64,000 nucleotides of DNA from Novosphingobium panipatense. GTDB taxonomy: Bacteria > Pseudomonadota > Alphaproteobacteria > Sphingomonadales > Sphingomonadaceae. Location: the NCBI RefSeq assembly GCF_002149965.1, contig NZ_MSQB01000006.1, positions 62,288-126,287 on the forward strand, written 5' to 3'. The notes beneath the pieces are model-generated. The model saw only the letters and a list, made by a program, of their open reading frames with translations, ran no database searches and was not told the DNA's origin. Below, one piece after another: positions 7,967-17,990 of the stretch (the first letter of the stretch is position 1; each line of letters opens with the position of its first letter). The translations under genes were made by a program, and so were the position numbers.

Positions 7967-8950
7967 TCAGGCCGGTTTCAGGTAGAAGGCTTTCACGGTT
8001 TCCCGCACTTCGTCGCTGAGCAGGTTCTCGGCGGTGGCCCGCGCGGCATCGCCCAGCGATTGCCGAAGTTCCGGTTCCGCCTTCACCCGCATGAGGAGAT
8101 CCAGGGCCTCCTGCGTCGTGTTGAACAGCAGGCCGTTTCGGCCATGCTCGATCACGGACGATGCGCCGGAGGTGCGATCGGTCACCACCGGCAAGCCGCT
8201 GGCCATCGCCTCGATGATCACCCGGCCCCATGGCTCGGCCCATTGGGGCGAGGTCCTGTAGAAGAAGCAGTCGAGCGAGCGGAGGAAGTCGGTCGCCTTG
8301 ACGCTGCCGATGGGCCGCATGTGGACCCGGCCGGAAGGGAAAGGCACGGCCTGCATGGCGGCCGTGGCGCCCAGTACGTCGATCTCGCAGCCTGCCGCGT
8401 CGAGATGGCGATAGAGCTCCATGTCCTCGGGATGGTGTTTTTCCGGTGCGTCACGGCTCAGACGGCCAAGGCGAAAGCTGTCCCGGCCCGAACGGTCTAC
8501 CGGAACGAAGGCTTCGAGATCGACGAGCGAAGGCTCGACGGTTCCCCGATAGGGCACCTGATCCGCGAGTTCCTGCGAGCAGAACACGATCTCCGGCTCT
8601 ATCCCGCAGGTCTTGCGGATGAGATCGACTTTTTCCGCCAGTCGCAGCGGATCGGGGGTATTGTAGGTCAGGATGACCCGCGAAGGCCGGGCGAGCCGGA
8701 TCCAGTGACTGATGTTGAAATAGACGCCGATGAAAACCAGCGTTCCGCCGCGCGGGAACGACAGGCGGCGCGTGTCGATCCCTTTCATCCTTATCCCGGT
8801 GAAGGCATCCGAAGGGGCCTCCCGGAAATGCCAGACCTGCAAGTCAGCAGAGCCCTGAAGCTGCCGGTAGAGGCTGGCCGTGCGCCACTCGCTGCCTCCC
8901 GAGGGATTGAGCATCGGATTGACCAGATGGATCTTCGGCAGCGCGCTCAT
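7967..8950 (-). CDS. Family 4-type glycosyltransferase (GT-B)
   Basis: A 327-aa protein read from the ATG at 8950 (MSALPKIHLVNPMLNPSGGSEWR). This ATG overlaps the stop of the upstream GT2 gene in an ATGA, implying translational coupling. The C-terminal half has the GT-B donor-site signature: EPWGRVIIEAMASGLPVVTDRTSGASSVI, with the conserved Glu followed by 'EAMA.GLPVV', then GLLFN. The N-terminal GGSEWRTASLY fits the acceptor-side glycine loop. An upstream reading to 9073 exists but overlaps the neighbour and is not needed. Confidence 0.85.
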   Translation of the reverse strand: MSALPKIHLVNPMLNPSGGSEWRTASLYRQLQGSADLQVWHFREAPSDAFTGIRMKGIDTRRLSFPRGGTLVFIGVYFNISHWIRLARPSRVILTYNTPDPLRLAEKVDLIRKTCGIEPEIVFCSQELADQVPYRGTVEPSLVDLEAFVPVDRSGRDSFRLGRLSRDAPEKHHPEDMELYRHLDAAGCEIDVLGATAAMQAVPFPSGRVHMRPIGSVKATDFLRSLDCFFYRTSPQWAEPWGRVIIEAMASGLPVVTDRTSGASSVIEHGRNGLLFNTTQEALDLLMRVKAEPELRQSLGDAARATAENLLSDEVRETVKAFYLKPA

Positions 8951-9894
8951 TGCGGCGCGATCCTTTTCTTCAGGCCAACCGCGAGTTTCGCCAGCGGCCG
9001 ACTGAAGGGAGACGAGAGCCCGAGCAAAACGGCAAATTGGAGGGGATTGTGCAAAGGCTGGAAATGCTTCCACATTGCGGGCCTGACGCGCTGGCTCTTG
9101 GCCGTGCGCAGGGCGTAGAGATAGGTTTCGCGGTTGGCCAACCGGATCAGCAGGTTACGTGTCGATCTTGGTTCGCCGTCGAGCATTGAGCGGATCGTTT
9201 CGATCATGCAATGGCACACGTTGTCGTGCGACAATGAGGTTACCATGTTCTGCGAGTCCTTGAAGTAGACCGCCGTGCGGACCGGCTTTATCGCCACCCT
9301 TCCCTGCTTTGCGAGCCTCAGCCACAGGTCCTTGTCGCCGCCGCGGCGGCAGCGCTGGTCGGGAAACAGCCCTGCCTCCAGAAGTGCGCTTCTTCTCGCC
9401 GCGATGGCCGAGGTCCAGACGGGACATTCGCCGTGGTCGAGCCAAGCGCGGACGAAGTCGGGGAAAGCCAGCAAGGCTTCCTTGCCGCCCGATCGCCGGT
9501 AGACGTCCTCGATTACCCGACTACCGGGATGGATTTCATCGTAGCCCGTGGCAAACATAACCGCATCCTGCGGCGCCTTTTCGATCAATCTACTCAATGT
9601 TTCCAGATGATTATCGTCCCATTCGTCGTCTGCGTCGAGGAACGCGACGAAGTCCGAGGCTGCCGATCGGATGCCCAGGTTTCGTGCCGCGTAACCGCCG
9701 GGGCCGGGCTTGTCGCGGGTCATGACGCGGACGCCGGGATAACTGCGCGCGATCTGCGCACCATCGTCGGAGGACGCATCGTCGACAACGATGATCTCTC
9801 CCGGGGCTACGGTCTGGCGAAGGACGGAATCCAGCGCCCGCCCGATGTGCGGCCCCTTGTTGTGCAGTGGAATGACGACACAGATCGACGTCAC
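8947..9894 (-). CDS. Family 2 glycosyltransferase
   Basis: About 315 aa from the GTG at 9894, which places the GT2 start (SICVVIPLHNKGPHIGRALDSVL) at the N-terminus. A TTG at 9957 would add 21 residues and cannot be excluded. Motifs: IIVVDDASSDDG, DFVAFLDADDEWD (metal-binding DxD) and RRGGDKDLWLRLAK. It is soluble and cytoplasmic. Its stop overlaps the start of the next glycosyltransferase (ATGA), so the two are co-translated. Substrates unknown. Confidence 0.85.
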   Translation of the reverse strand: MTSICVVIPLHNKGPHIGRALDSVLRQTVAPGEIIVVDDASSDDGAQIARSYPGVRVMTRDKPGPGGYAARNLGIRSAASDFVAFLDADDEWDDNHLETLSRLIEKAPQDAVMFATGYDEIHPGSRVIEDVYRRSGGKEALLAFPDFVRAWLDHGECPVWTSAIAARRSALLEAGLFPDQRCRRGGDKDLWLRLAKQGRVAIKPVRTAVYFKDSQNMVTSLSHDNVCHCMIETIRSMLDGEPRSTRNLLIRLANRETYLYALRTAKSQRVRPAMWKHFQPLHNPLQFAVLLGLSSPFSRPLAKLAVGLKKRIAPQ

Positions 9895-9995
9895 GCGAGC
9901 CCATCCCGTTCCTGGTGGTGTCGAACCCCGTTTGGCGTGGGGGCGCTTCACGATCAATGACCCATAATAGCTACTGGCGGCACTCTTGAGGTGAG

Positions 9996-10898
9996 CTAAC
10001 CCATTGATGCTGCTTCACGAGATGCCGAGACGGGCATGCGCAGCGGGTTGCCGAAATCCTTCGTCAGCGCGGCGATCTGAAGATCGTTTTCCTGCTGGTT
10101 GTGATTGTAGAGGCGCTCCTTCTGGGAAGACCACCAGGCCGTCTGGTCGAAGCGCTCGCTCACTTTCCGGTAAGGCGTGCCGGCGCGCCGCGCGCACCAG
10201 TAGAACCACAAATCGTCCGCCGAGGGCGTGTAACGCTCGAACAGGTCCTGCCGCACGGCGTCGGGGTGAAGGGAACCGGGCGGATAGAGAATACCGCCGA
10301 TCCCCGTGGGCATGAGATCGACGCTGGGCTGGCGAGCGCGATCGTCCTGCACGTCCCATTCCCAGTCATGGTAGGGGACGATTTCACTAGGGCCCCGCTC
10401 CTTCAAGCGATGCGCGCGGTGGCAGGTTATCGCATCGTGAGGGCCGCCCTGCCCTTCGGCCAGCAGCGTCAGCCAGTCGGGCCGGTAGAACACGTCGTCG
10501 TCGGCCGTGGCGATATAGGCTTCCGGGAATTCCTGGAGCGCGAAGATCAGCTTCTTGTAGCTGCGGGCATCGGTGACGGTACGCAGTTCGATACCCTGTT
10601 CCAGCACGTCCCGTGTCTGCTTCGGCAGCGCCGCGATGTCGTTCCCGGCGATCCACAGGACGATCCGATCCGGCACCGTTTCCTGCCGCAGCAGGCTCCT
10701 GAGCGTCAGATGCAGGGTTGCATAGCGCGCGGGATAGGAGGTGAGCGAAACGATCAGTTCGCTAGGCAGGCGGTGAGGCCTGCGGTCGCCCAGAGGCCAG
10801 TCCTTGAGATTCCGGCGGTACTGTTCCTCGCTCCAGAGCCGGGTGGTCATGGAACGCGGCAGCAACCGGTTCACGATACGCTTTCCAAGGCTGCTCAA
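9996..10898 (-). CDS. Glycosyltransferase-like protein (GT-A)
   Basis: About 300 aa from a TTG at 10898 with GGGAA 8 nt upstream; a GTG nine codons in is an alternative. The segment LIVSLTSYPARYATLHLTL, the later PDRIVLWIAGNDI, and the metal site YIATADDDVFYRPDW (ADDD) mark a GT-A fold glycosyltransferase of a family often found in polysaccharide loci but without a named activity. It is the first gene of the minus-strand glycosylation cluster; the 230-bp region to the divergent acyltransferase should hold its promoter. Confidence 0.7.
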   Translation of the reverse strand: MSSLGKRIVNRLLPRSMTTRLWSEEQYRRNLKDWPLGDRRPHRLPSELIVSLTSYPARYATLHLTLRSLLRQETVPDRIVLWIAGNDIAALPKQTRDVLEQGIELRTVTDARSYKKLIFALQEFPEAYIATADDDVFYRPDWLTLLAEGQGGPHDAITCHRAHRLKERGPSEIVPYHDWEWDVQDDRARQPSVDLMPTGIGGILYPPGSLHPDAVRQDLFERYTPSADDLWFYWCARRAGTPYRKVSERFDQTAWWSSQKERLYNHNQQENDLQIAALTKDFGNPLRMPVSASREAASMG

Positions 10899-11128
10899 AG
10901 ATCGGTTCCCAGCTTGTTGGCGGTCCTGTCCGAACCCTAGATCAGGCGGCGCCTGCCCGCCATTATACTATGGAGCCTCACCAGGAGCAGCGCGGCGATC
11001 AACAAGGGTTAGTGCGCGATCTTAAAGGATTATCGCGCGCTGTAAGCTACCCGACTAACACTGGCCCCACTTGAAGCGGCACTCCGGGTCGCCGTGATAG
11101 GCCGGAGTGCGGTTATGAAGGACGACGC

Positions 11129-12205
11129 GTGAACAGCGCCAAGGCACTGGAAGCGAGCCCCGGCTACAAACGGATCGCCTGGCTGGAGGCCTGCAAGGGG
11201 CTGGGCATCATCCTGCTGGTGGTGCTCCATGTCTGCGTGGAGTCCACGGCGGAAATGTCTCCGGCAATCGTCTGGTTTCTCAAGCTGTTCCGCATGCCGA
11301 TGTTCTTCGTTGTCTCCGGCCTGCTGTTTTCGGCGCGTCCGCCGACGGTGCTTTTCGAGAAGAAATTTCTTTCTTTGATAGTGCCATACGTCGCATTTCT
11401 GGCATTGATACTCATCATGATCGCGCTGCGTTCGGCCGTGCTGCACGTGCCAAATCCCTATTTCTCCCGCGAGGGGATCAAGGCGGTTATCCTCGGGGGA
11501 GAGTATCTCAAGAGCGACTTCGGCGTGTTCTGGTTCATGACCTGCCTGTTCCTGACGCAGAACCTCTACAACGCCATGCTGCTGCGCTGGAAGGACCCGG
11601 CGAGTCCGCAGATCATCGCTGTGGTGACGCTGCTCTATGCCCTTGGATATGCCTTGTGGCTAGCGGCACCCAAGCTGGGTACGCCCCTGGCCATCGGCGT
11701 GGTTCCGTTCGGTTTGCCGTTTCTCTGGTTCGGTCATCTGATGAAACAGGGGCGACTGGGCCTCAGAGGCGCGTGGGCGCTTTGCATCATCGTCATATTT
11801 ATCGCTGTTATTGCAGGACTATACGGCGTTCATTTCGGAATGGATCTGAAATATGCCGAGCCCGGCCCAGCGGTAATCGGAATGGCGCTGGCCATCGCGA
11901 TCACCTGGCTGTTCTTCCAGCTCATGAAAGCAGTTTGCATGGTTCCAGGACTTTCACGTCCGCTTGACGTGATCGGTGCGGCCTCGATGACGGTGATGTT
12001 CCTTCACCAGTTCGTGCATTTCACCCTGCGGGAGATCGGCGTGACTTCCGAACCGGTGCTGATCGCCGCAGGCGTGGCCCTGCCGATGATCTTCTGGCTG
12101 ATCGTGAAGCAGCACCCTTGGAGCAGCATGCTGTTTCTGGGCACCGCGCAACCGGGACTGGCGCTGCGCCGCCTGGGTATCGGCCAGAGCGCAGCCGGAC
12201 GGTAA
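11129..12205 (+). CDS. Membrane acyltransferase (acyltransferase 3 family)
   Basis: 358 aa from a GTG at 11129 with AAGGACG just upstream. About ten hydrophobic segments. The N-terminus has RIAWLEACKGLGIILLVVLHV, the family's conserved 'R...D..KG..I..V...H' region with the catalytic-type His, then FRMPMFFVVSGLLF. Members transfer acetyl, succinyl or other acyl groups to sugars of exopolysaccharide or O-antigen at the inner membrane (OafA/ExoH-like). It is divergent from the glycosyltransferase cluster, so it may modify that glycan. The acyl donor is not predictable. Confidence 0.85.
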   Translation: MNSAKALEASPGYKRIAWLEACKGLGIILLVVLHVCVESTAEMSPAIVWFLKLFRMPMFFVVSGLLFSARPPTVLFEKKFLSLIVPYVAFLALILIMIALRSAVLHVPNPYFSREGIKAVILGGEYLKSDFGVFWFMTCLFLTQNLYNAMLLRWKDPASPQIIAVVTLLYALGYALWLAAPKLGTPLAIGVVPFGLPFLWFGHLMKQGRLGLRGAWALCIIVIFIAVIAGLYGVHFGMDLKYAEPGPAVIGMALAIAITWLFFQLMKAVCMVPGLSRPLDVIGAASMTVMFLHQFVHFTLREIGVTSEPVLIAAGVALPMIFWLIVKQHPWSSMLFLGTAQPGLALRRLGIGQSAAGR

Positions 12206-12216
12206 TCCCCGCCCTT

Positions 12217-12510
12217 TCAGGTGTTGCCGTTCTTCCGCCGCGTTTCCCAGCCCTTGCGGGCGGCGGCAGAGCGCTGTTCGGGGGAGCCGGACTTGTTCGC
12301 CTTGCCGCCGCGCGAAGAGGATACGTGGGTATCGGGGCGCCCTCGCCCCGAACCCGACTTGTTTCCGCCGCCCGATTCCTTGTTGACGGTGGCCCAGGCG
12401 CGCCGCTCCGCCTCCTCGTGACTGACCCCGCGGTCTTCGTAGCCCTGCTCGATATGAGCGGCCTTACGCTTCTGCTTATCTGTATAACTGCTCTTGTCGC
12501 CTCGGGGCAT
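12217..12510 (-). CDS. Small basic conserved protein
   Basis: 97 aa, very hydrophilic, starting MPRGDKSSYTDKQKRKAAHI and containing GVSHEEAERRAWATVNKESGGG, then a low-complexity Ser/Gly/Lys tail with AAARKGWETRRK at the end. Short proteins of this pattern are widespread in alphaproteobacteria and are sometimes labelled 'plasmid stabilization protein', a name without experimental support that I know of. The composition suggests nucleic-acid binding. It converges with the acyltransferase gene (11 bp gap) and lies 15 bp downstream of the PEBP-family gene on the same strand. Confidence 0.65.
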   Translation of the reverse strand: MPRGDKSSYTDKQKRKAAHIEQGYEDRGVSHEEAERRAWATVNKESGGGNKSGSGRGRPDTHVSSSRGGKANKSGSPEQRSAAARKGWETRRKNGNT

Positions 12511-12525
12511 GACATCCTCCTGTGA

Positions 12526-13173
12526 TCAGGCGGGAAGCGCGCCTGTTCCGCCCATGCTTTCGGCAACCGGAACCTCCCGCTTGGCCTGAAGCGGCTCGTC
12601 ACGCGAATAAGTCCCGACCAGCATTCCTGCCCCAAGCACCCTACCGCTGATTGCGCTCACTACTTCCGATCGTCCCGGATTGTCATCCACGTCAATCGCC
12701 TCGGAGAGCGCGAAAAGCTGGAACACATAGTCGTGTACGCCGTGGCCGGGCGGAGGATCGGGAGGAAGCCAGCCTTCCAGAAAGTAGCTGTTGCGGCCCA
12801 CATCCCGCCCGTCCGGCCCGCCATATCCGTCCGCGACGATATCTCCTTCGGCCAGGCGCCGTTCGGTGGGAGGCAGGTTCCATACAAGGGCATGCACCAT
12901 CGGGTTCGGCGCCGGAGCATCGGGATCCTCGACCAGCAGCGCCAGGCTGACGGTTCCTGCGGGAACCTCGCCCCATACGAGCGGCGGAGATACGCCCTCA
13001 CCATCGGCGGTGAACCGCTGCGGCAAGCGGCTGCCGCTGGCGAATGCCGGGCTGGACAGCTCGATGAATGCGGCGGACTGCGCCACTTCTTCCTGCACGA
13101 TGGCAAGCTTGGCGTGACCCGCGCGTACATTGGTCATCAGGGCACCGAGCCAGCGGGGAACATGTTCAAGCAT
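12526..13173 (-). CDS. YbhB/YbcL-family PEBP protein
   Basis: 215 aa from the ATG at 13173 (GGAG 6 nt upstream); an earlier start at 13206 is less likely. Phosphatidylethanolamine-binding protein fold: FTADGEGVSPPLVWGEVP, LLVEDPDAPAPNPMVHALVWNLP (the conserved DPDAP...H ligand pocket) and HDYVFQLFAL. Bacterial YbhB/YbcL proteins are Raf-kinase-inhibitor homologues of unclear role. About 45 residues (LEHVPRWLGALMTNVRAGHA...) precede the fold, as in other 'YbhB' proteins, and contain no signal peptide. Confidence 0.88.
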   Translation of the reverse strand: MLEHVPRWLGALMTNVRAGHAKLAIVQEEVAQSAAFIELSSPAFASGSRLPQRFTADGEGVSPPLVWGEVPAGTVSLALLVEDPDAPAPNPMVHALVWNLPPTERRLAEGDIVADGYGGPDGRDVGRNSYFLEGWLPPDPPPGHGVHDYVFQLFALSEAIDVDDNPGRSEVVSAISGRVLGAGMLVGTYSRDEPLQAKREVPVAESMGGTGALPA

Positions 13174-13230
13174 ATCGTCTCCACAATTCGCAGGACAGGC
13201 ATTCACGGGGCAGGCCGGACGCCCGTTCGA

Positions 13231-13494
13231 TTATTCGTCCGCGTAGCCGTCCTCGTCTTCATCATCGTAGTCTTCGGCAGGCTCGTCGTCCTCATCGGGA
13301 TCGATGAAGTCCAGTGGGTCGAGGCCCAGTTCGGCAGCCACTTCCACGGGGGTCGCCACAACGGTGATCTCGTCTCCATCGTCGAGCTCGATCACTGTCG
13401 TCTCGTCTTCCTTGCCAGTGGAAATGTTGACGACGTCTGCGGGATCGACCTCGATCTCATCGCCTTCGGGGGTTTCGAACTTCGCTGTCGGCAT
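13231..13494 (-). CDS. Small acidic protein of unknown function
   Basis: 87 aa, strongly acidic, with the last 25 residues almost all Asp/Glu. The first 60 residues alternate as short beta strands (MPTAKFETPEGDEIEVDPADVV, ETTVIELDDGDEITVV), a pattern like small ligand- or protein-binding barrels. No domain recognised. It lies on the minus strand, upstream of the PEBP gene (57 bp) and downstream of a 66-aa ORF. An AAGGAG-type ribosome site is visible before the ATG. Confidence 0.6.
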   Translation of the reverse strand: MPTAKFETPEGDEIEVDPADVVNISTGKEDETTVIELDDGDEITVVATPVEVAAELGLDPLDFIDPDEDDEPAEDYDDEDEDGYADE

Positions 13495-13560
13495 CGTGTA
13501 CTCCTTGTCGAGAGAACCACCGAACTCGCGATCGGTGCGCCGGTTCCGGTTAGCGGATCG

Positions 13561-13761
13561 TCAGGATGCGAGTTCGGACCAATCCACGGCGAGCTGACCG
13601 CGCTTCGCGTCGCGGTGGGAAAGCAGCCAGATCAGGAAAGCCCGGGACCGGCGATTGACTGGCTCCGGCATCAGCGACGGATCAGCGCCGAGCACGACGC
13701 AGTCTGCGCCGCCAGCGTCCTGTGCGATCCCCGGATCCGGCCGGGTTTCCCTGGCTGTCAT
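13561..13761 (-). CDS. Hypothetical small protein
   Basis: 66 aa from the ATG at 13761 with GGAGAA 7 nt upstream. The sequence RSRAFLIWLLSHRDAKRGQLAVDWSELAS could form an amphipathic helix; no known domain. It lies 86 bp after the nitrate reductase gene on the same strand and may be cotranscribed with it. It could be a spurious ORF, but the ribosome site and unopposed position support it weakly. Confidence 0.4.
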   Translation of the reverse strand: MTARETRPDPGIAQDAGGADCVVLGADPSLMPEPVNRRSRAFLIWLLSHRDAKRGQLAVDWSELAS

Positions 13762-13847
13762 GGCTGTTCTCCACTCCGCGTCTGGATGTGCAACGCGCGT
13801 GGCTTGGAACAGGTTTCATGGCTTCTGACCGGGATGCGCGAAATCGC

Positions 13848-16800
13848 CTAATAGACGTCGCGAAGATAGCGCCGGTCCTCGCGCAGCTGGGCGATGTAGT
13901 CTTCCGCCGCATCGGGCTTCATGCCGCCATGCTCTGCCACGATCCTGCGAAGCGCGAGGTCGACATCCTTTGCCATGCGGCTCGCGTCGCCGCAGACGTA
14001 GAAGTTTGCCCCGCCTTCGATCCAGCGCCAGAGTTCGGCGCCTTCCTCGATCATGCGGTCCTGCACGTAGACCTTCTCGGACTGATCGCGCGAGAAGGCC
14101 AGGCTCAGGCGATCGAGGTGGCCGGAGCGCCGCCAGGTATCGATTTCCTCGCGATAATAGAAATCGGTCGCCTCGTGCTGCTCGCCGAAGAACAGCCAGT
14201 TGCTGCCGGTGGCGCCGGTGGCGAGCCGGTCATGGAGAAATCCCCGGAACGGCGCGATGCCGGTGCCCGGCCCGACCATGATCGCCGCGCGCGCGGGATC
14301 CATAGGTGGGCGGAAATGCGCGGCGGGCTGAAGGAACAGGCCCGCGCCAAGATCCTCGGCCCGATCCGCCATGAATGCGGAACAGACGCCGCCCCGTCGC
14401 CTCCCGCCGTTGGCATAGCGCAGGACGGAGACCGTCAACTGGACTTCGTCCACTTGCGCATGGGGGCTGGAGGCGATCGAGTAGAAGCGCGGCTGAATCG
14501 GCCGCATGACTTTCACCAGATCCTGCGCCGTCAGCCGCGCGCCGGTTTCATGCAGGACGTCGGCAATCTGATGGCGGCGCAGGAAGTGATCGTAGTCCGG
14601 CTTGCGATCGGGATCGAGCAGCGGGACGAAGGCCGCTTCGGGCAGGCGATCGGCAATGAGTTCGAGAATGTTGCGGGTGGGCTTGGCGATATCCCAGTGC
14701 TTCAGGAGCGCCTCGTGGAGCGGAACTTCGCCGATATCCTTGACGGTTACCGGCGTTTCCGGCGCTAGGTCGAGTAGTCCCATAACTTCCGTGACCAGTG
14801 CCGGGCAATTGACCGGCCAGACACCGAGAGCGTCTCCGGCGCGGTAGGTGAAACCCTGCCCGGCCAGATCGAACCCGAACTGGCGGACTTCCTTGGCCGC
14901 ACCGAGACCGCTGAGCAGCGTGTTTCGAGTCATGCGCGCATGAAGCGGCGCCTTGCGGCTGTAGCTGGGGCCCGCCGTCTCTCGTGCCGCAACTTTCGGT
15001 TCGGCCGCGACGGTGGACTGGACCGGGCCGGGCGAAGCGGGCCGATCGGCCAGCAGCGAACCCAGCACATCGTCCAGCCATTGCCTTGCAGTATTCTCGT
15101 AATCGGGCTCGCAATCCGCGCGCGGGGCAAGGCGTCTGGCGCCGAGTTCTTCCAGTCTTGCGTCGAGCTTGCGCCCGAAACCGCAGAACTGGTCGTAACT
15201 AGAATCGCCCAGCGCCAGCACCGAATAGGACAGGCCGTCGAACCCCGAAGAGCCATGCGTCTTCAGCGACGACCAGAAGCTGTCGCCATTATCTGGTGCA
15301 TCGCCGTCACCGAACGTGCTGGCTATGATCAGCGCTTGCCCGGCCGCCGCGAGTTCGGCGGGCTTGACCGTGTCCAGCGCGGCGAGACGGACCCGGCAGG
15401 CATGGGCTTCGAGCCGTCTGGCGCATTGCTCGGCAACCGCTTCCGCATTGCCGGTCTGGGATGCCCAGAGCACCATGACCTGTGATATCGGTTCGGCGGC
15501 AGGCTCGCGGTCCGACTGCGGCATGCGGGCAAACAGCCCGGCCAGCAGGCCGTTCAGGTAGTCCAGCTTGTCGCTCTCGATCGGCGTGCCCGGTGGCAAT
15601 TGCGGGACCGAGCCGCCCGGATCGTTGGCGCGCAGTCCCGTTGTGAACCCCGTCAGGTAACGGGCCTCGACCGGAGTAAGCGCCGGAGGCATGCCCGGTG
15701 CCAGCCCCATGACTTGCGCGAAAGCATCGATGGCGGCAGCCTGACACGGCATGAGGGCGCTTACGGCGGGAATGCTCGCGGAAAAGGGCTGCGTCATCTC
15801 GTCCGGCGTTGCAGCTAGAGAAGCCTGTTCGACCGGACCCGACAACCGCGTGATCGCAACGGCCGAGAACTTGAATTCAGGTTGCAGCGATAGCGGGTCG
15901 ACCGCATCGCTGGTCAGGGCGTTGATGCAAAGGTCTTCACCGAAAACGTCGTTCCAGTGGAACGGGGCGAAGCAGTTTCCCGGCCTTACCCGGTCGCTTA
16001 TCACGGCGGGCAGGACGGCCCGCCCCCGGCGCGAGCGCAGTTCCACCATGTCGCGCTCATCAATGCCCAGCGCCCGGGCATCCTCGTCATGGATCTCCAG
16101 AAACGGCCCGGGATTGAGCTTGTTCAGCGTCGGCACTTTCCCCGTCTTGGTGAGCGTGTGCCACTGGTGCTGGAGCCTGCCGGTATTGAGCACGAGCGGA
16201 AAATCCGCATCGGGCATTTCCGCCGCATCCATGTGCGGGCGCGGCAGGAAATGGCCGCGGCCGCTTTCGGTGGGAAAGGCAATGGCCGGGCGCTCGCCGT
16301 CCGCGCCGGTGCGAAGCGACTGGCTCACCCCGTCGTTCAGGTAGCGCATGGGATTGCGATCATTCCCGGCACCGGGCGGGCATGGCCATTGCAGCGGCGT
16401 CTCACGAAGGCGCGCATGGCTGGCGCCGCGAATGTCGTAACCTGTGCGCGGGTTCCAGAAGCCGCGGATTTCCTCGAAGACGTCCGCTGCGGAGGCATAG
16501 GAGAAGGCCTCGGCATAGCCCATCTCGCAGGCCACCCGGGCGATGATCTCCCAGTCGGCCATGGCCTCGCCAGGCGGATCGACGGCCTTCTGCATAAGGG
16601 TGAGGTTGCGTTCGGAATTGATCATCACCCCTTCCGCTTCGGCCCAGAGAGCGCCGGGAAGGATCAGGTCGGCATGGCGGTTGGTCTCGGTATCGACGAA
16701 GGCGTCCTGCGCGATGACGAGCTCGGCGGCCTCCAACCCGGCGATCACCGTCTTGCGATTGGCCACGCTGGCAACCGGGTTGGTGCAGATGATCCAGCAG

Positions 16801-17990
16801 GCCTTGATGCGCCCTCGTGCCATGTCCTCGAACATCGCGACGGTGCCCGCGCCCGCCTCGACCTTGAGCGTGCCGGGCGGAATGCCCCAGACCTCCTCCA
16901 CGAAGCGGCGGTCGGCTTCGCTGGGCGTTGCCCGCTGTCCCGGCAGGCCCGGCCCCATGTAGCCCATCTCGCGTCCGCCCATGGCATTGGGTTGGCCGGT
17001 CAATGAAAACGGCCCTGCACCGGGGCGGCAGATCGCGCCGGTGGCGAGATGGAGATTGCAGACCGCATTGGTGTTCCAGGTGCCATGGGCGCTCTGGTTG
17101 AGCCCCATGGTCCAGCAGCTCATCCACGCTCCTGCTTCACCGATCCATTGCGCGGCCTGGCGCAAGTCGGCTTCCGATATGCCGGTCAGCGCAGAGACCC
17201 GGTCGGGCGGATAATCGGCCAGAAACGCCGGCATGACATCCCAGCCCTCGGTATGGGCGGCGATGAAGTCGTGGTCGATGTCGCCCTGCTCGACCAGCAG
17301 GTGAAGCAATCCGTTGAGCAGGGCGAGGTCCGAACCGGGGCGGACTTGCAGGAAGAGATCCGCCTTGTCCGCTGTGCCGTTTCGGCGGGGATCGACCACG
17401 ATCAGCTTCGCGCCCGCCTTCACACGATCCATCATGCGCAGGAACAGGATCGGGTGGCAGTCCGCCATGTTGGCACCGATCACGAAGAACAGGTCGGCCT
17501 TGTCGAAGTCCTGATAGGAACCGGGCGGTCCGTCCGCGCCGATCGAAAGCTTGTACCCACTTGCCGCGCTGGCCATGCAGAGCCGTGAATTGCTTTCGAT
17601 ATTGTTGGTGCCGATGAAGCCCTTGCAGAGCTTGTTGGCAAGATATTGCGCCTCCAGCGACATCTGCCCCGAGACATAGAAGGAAACCGCATCCGGGCCG
17701 TCGCGGTCGATGATCCGGCGTAGCCCCTGCGCGGTGCGGGTGATCGCCTCCGCCATCGGGATCGCGCCTTGGTCACGGCCTCCTTCGATGCGGGCATAAG
17801 CGGTTTCCGCGCGCCCCGGCGCGGTGACGGGGACATGGCACGAACTGCCCTTGGTGCAGAGCCTGCCGAAGTTCGTGGGATGGCTCTTGTCGCCGGAAAC
17901 CTTGACGATCCGGCCGTCCGCCACGTCCATGACGATCCCGCAGCCTACGCCGCAATAGGGACATGCACTCTTGACCTTGCTGCTCGCCAC
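13848..17990 (-). CDS. nasA-cysJ fusion: Assimilatory nitrate reductase fused to CysJ-type flavoprotein reductase
   Basis: 1380 aa from a GTG at 17990 with GGGGAAG upstream. Reduces nitrate to nitrite in the cytoplasm with electrons from NADPH. N-terminus: [4Fe-4S] Cys set C10, C13, C17, C45 (CPYCGVGC...LCTKG), then the molybdopterin (bis-MGD) catalytic region to about residue 715. From about 830 the protein is sulfite-reductase flavoprotein-like: flavodoxin/FMN domain ([17 protein letters not shown]), FAD domain ([10 protein letters not shown]) and NADP domain ([34 protein letters not shown]). The usual separate diaphorase subunit is thus built in. No nitrite reductase or transporter gene is nearby. 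An attenuator-like hairpin precedes it. Confidence 0.95.
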   Translation of the reverse strand: MASSKVKSACPYCGVGCGIVMDVADGRIVKVSGDKSHPTNFGRLCTKGSSCHVPVTAPGRAETAYARIEGGRDQGAIPMAEAITRTAQGLRRIIDRDGPDAVSFYVSGQMSLEAQYLANKLCKGFIGTNNIESNSRLCMASAASGYKLSIGADGPPGSYQDFDKADLFFVIGANMADCHPILFLRMMDRVKAGAKLIVVDPRRNGTADKADLFLQVRPGSDLALLNGLLHLLVEQGDIDHDFIAAHTEGWDVMPAFLADYPPDRVSALTGISEADLRQAAQWIGEAGAWMSCWTMGLNQSAHGTWNTNAVCNLHLATGAICRPGAGPFSLTGQPNAMGGREMGYMGPGLPGQRATPSEADRRFVEEVWGIPPGTLKVEAGAGTVAMFEDMARGRIKACWIICTNPVASVANRKTVIAGLEAAELVIAQDAFVDTETNRHADLILPGALWAEAEGVMINSERNLTLMQKAVDPPGEAMADWEIIARVACEMGYAEAFSYASAADVFEEIRGFWNPRTGYDIRGASHARLRETPLQWPCPPGAGNDRNPMRYLNDGVSQSLRTGADGERPAIAFPTESGRGHFLPRPHMDAAEMPDADFPLVLNTGRLQHQWHTLTKTGKVPTLNKLNPGPFLEIHDEDARALGIDERDMVELRSRRGRAVLPAVISDRVRPGNCFAPFHWNDVFGEDLCINALTSDAVDPLSLQPEFKFSAVAITRLSGPVEQASLAATPDEMTQPFSASIPAVSALMPCQAAAIDAFAQVMGLAPGMPPALTPVEARYLTGFTTGLRANDPGGSVPQLPPGTPIESDKLDYLNGLLAGLFARMPQSDREPAAEPISQVMVLWASQTGNAEAVAEQCARRLEAHACRVRLAALDTVKPAELAAAGQALIIASTFGDGDAPDNGDSFWSSLKTHGSSGFDGLSYSVLALGDSSYDQFCGFGRKLDARLEELGARRLAPRADCEPDYENTARQWLDDVLGSLLADRPASPGPVQSTVAAEPKVAARETAGPSYSRKAPLHARMTRNTLLSGLGAAKEVRQFGFDLAGQGFTYRAGDALGVWPVNCPALVTEVMGLLDLAPETPVTVKDIGEVPLHEALLKHWDIAKPTRNILELIADRLPEAAFVPLLDPDRKPDYDHFLRRHQIADVLHETGARLTAQDLVKVMRPIQPRFYSIASSPHAQVDEVQLTVSVLRYANGGRRRGGVCSAFMADRAEDLGAGLFLQPAAHFRPPMDPARAAIMVGPGTGIAPFRGFLHDRLATGATGSNWLFFGEQHEATDFYYREEIDTWRRSGHLDRLSLAFSRDQSEKVYVQDRMIEEGAELWRWIEGGANFYVCGDASRMAKDVDLALRRIVAEHGGMKPDAAEDYIAQLREDRRYLRDVY

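Noticed and set aside
6953..9118. 721-codon open frame on the plus strand
   Set aside because: It is antisense to three well-identified genes (PRTase-HAD, GT4, GT2); long mirror frames are usual in GC-rich coding DNA, and the translation has no recognisable domain.
13722..14768. 348-codon open frame on the plus strand
   Set aside because: Antisense to the NADP/FAD domains of the nitrate reductase fusion; no motif.
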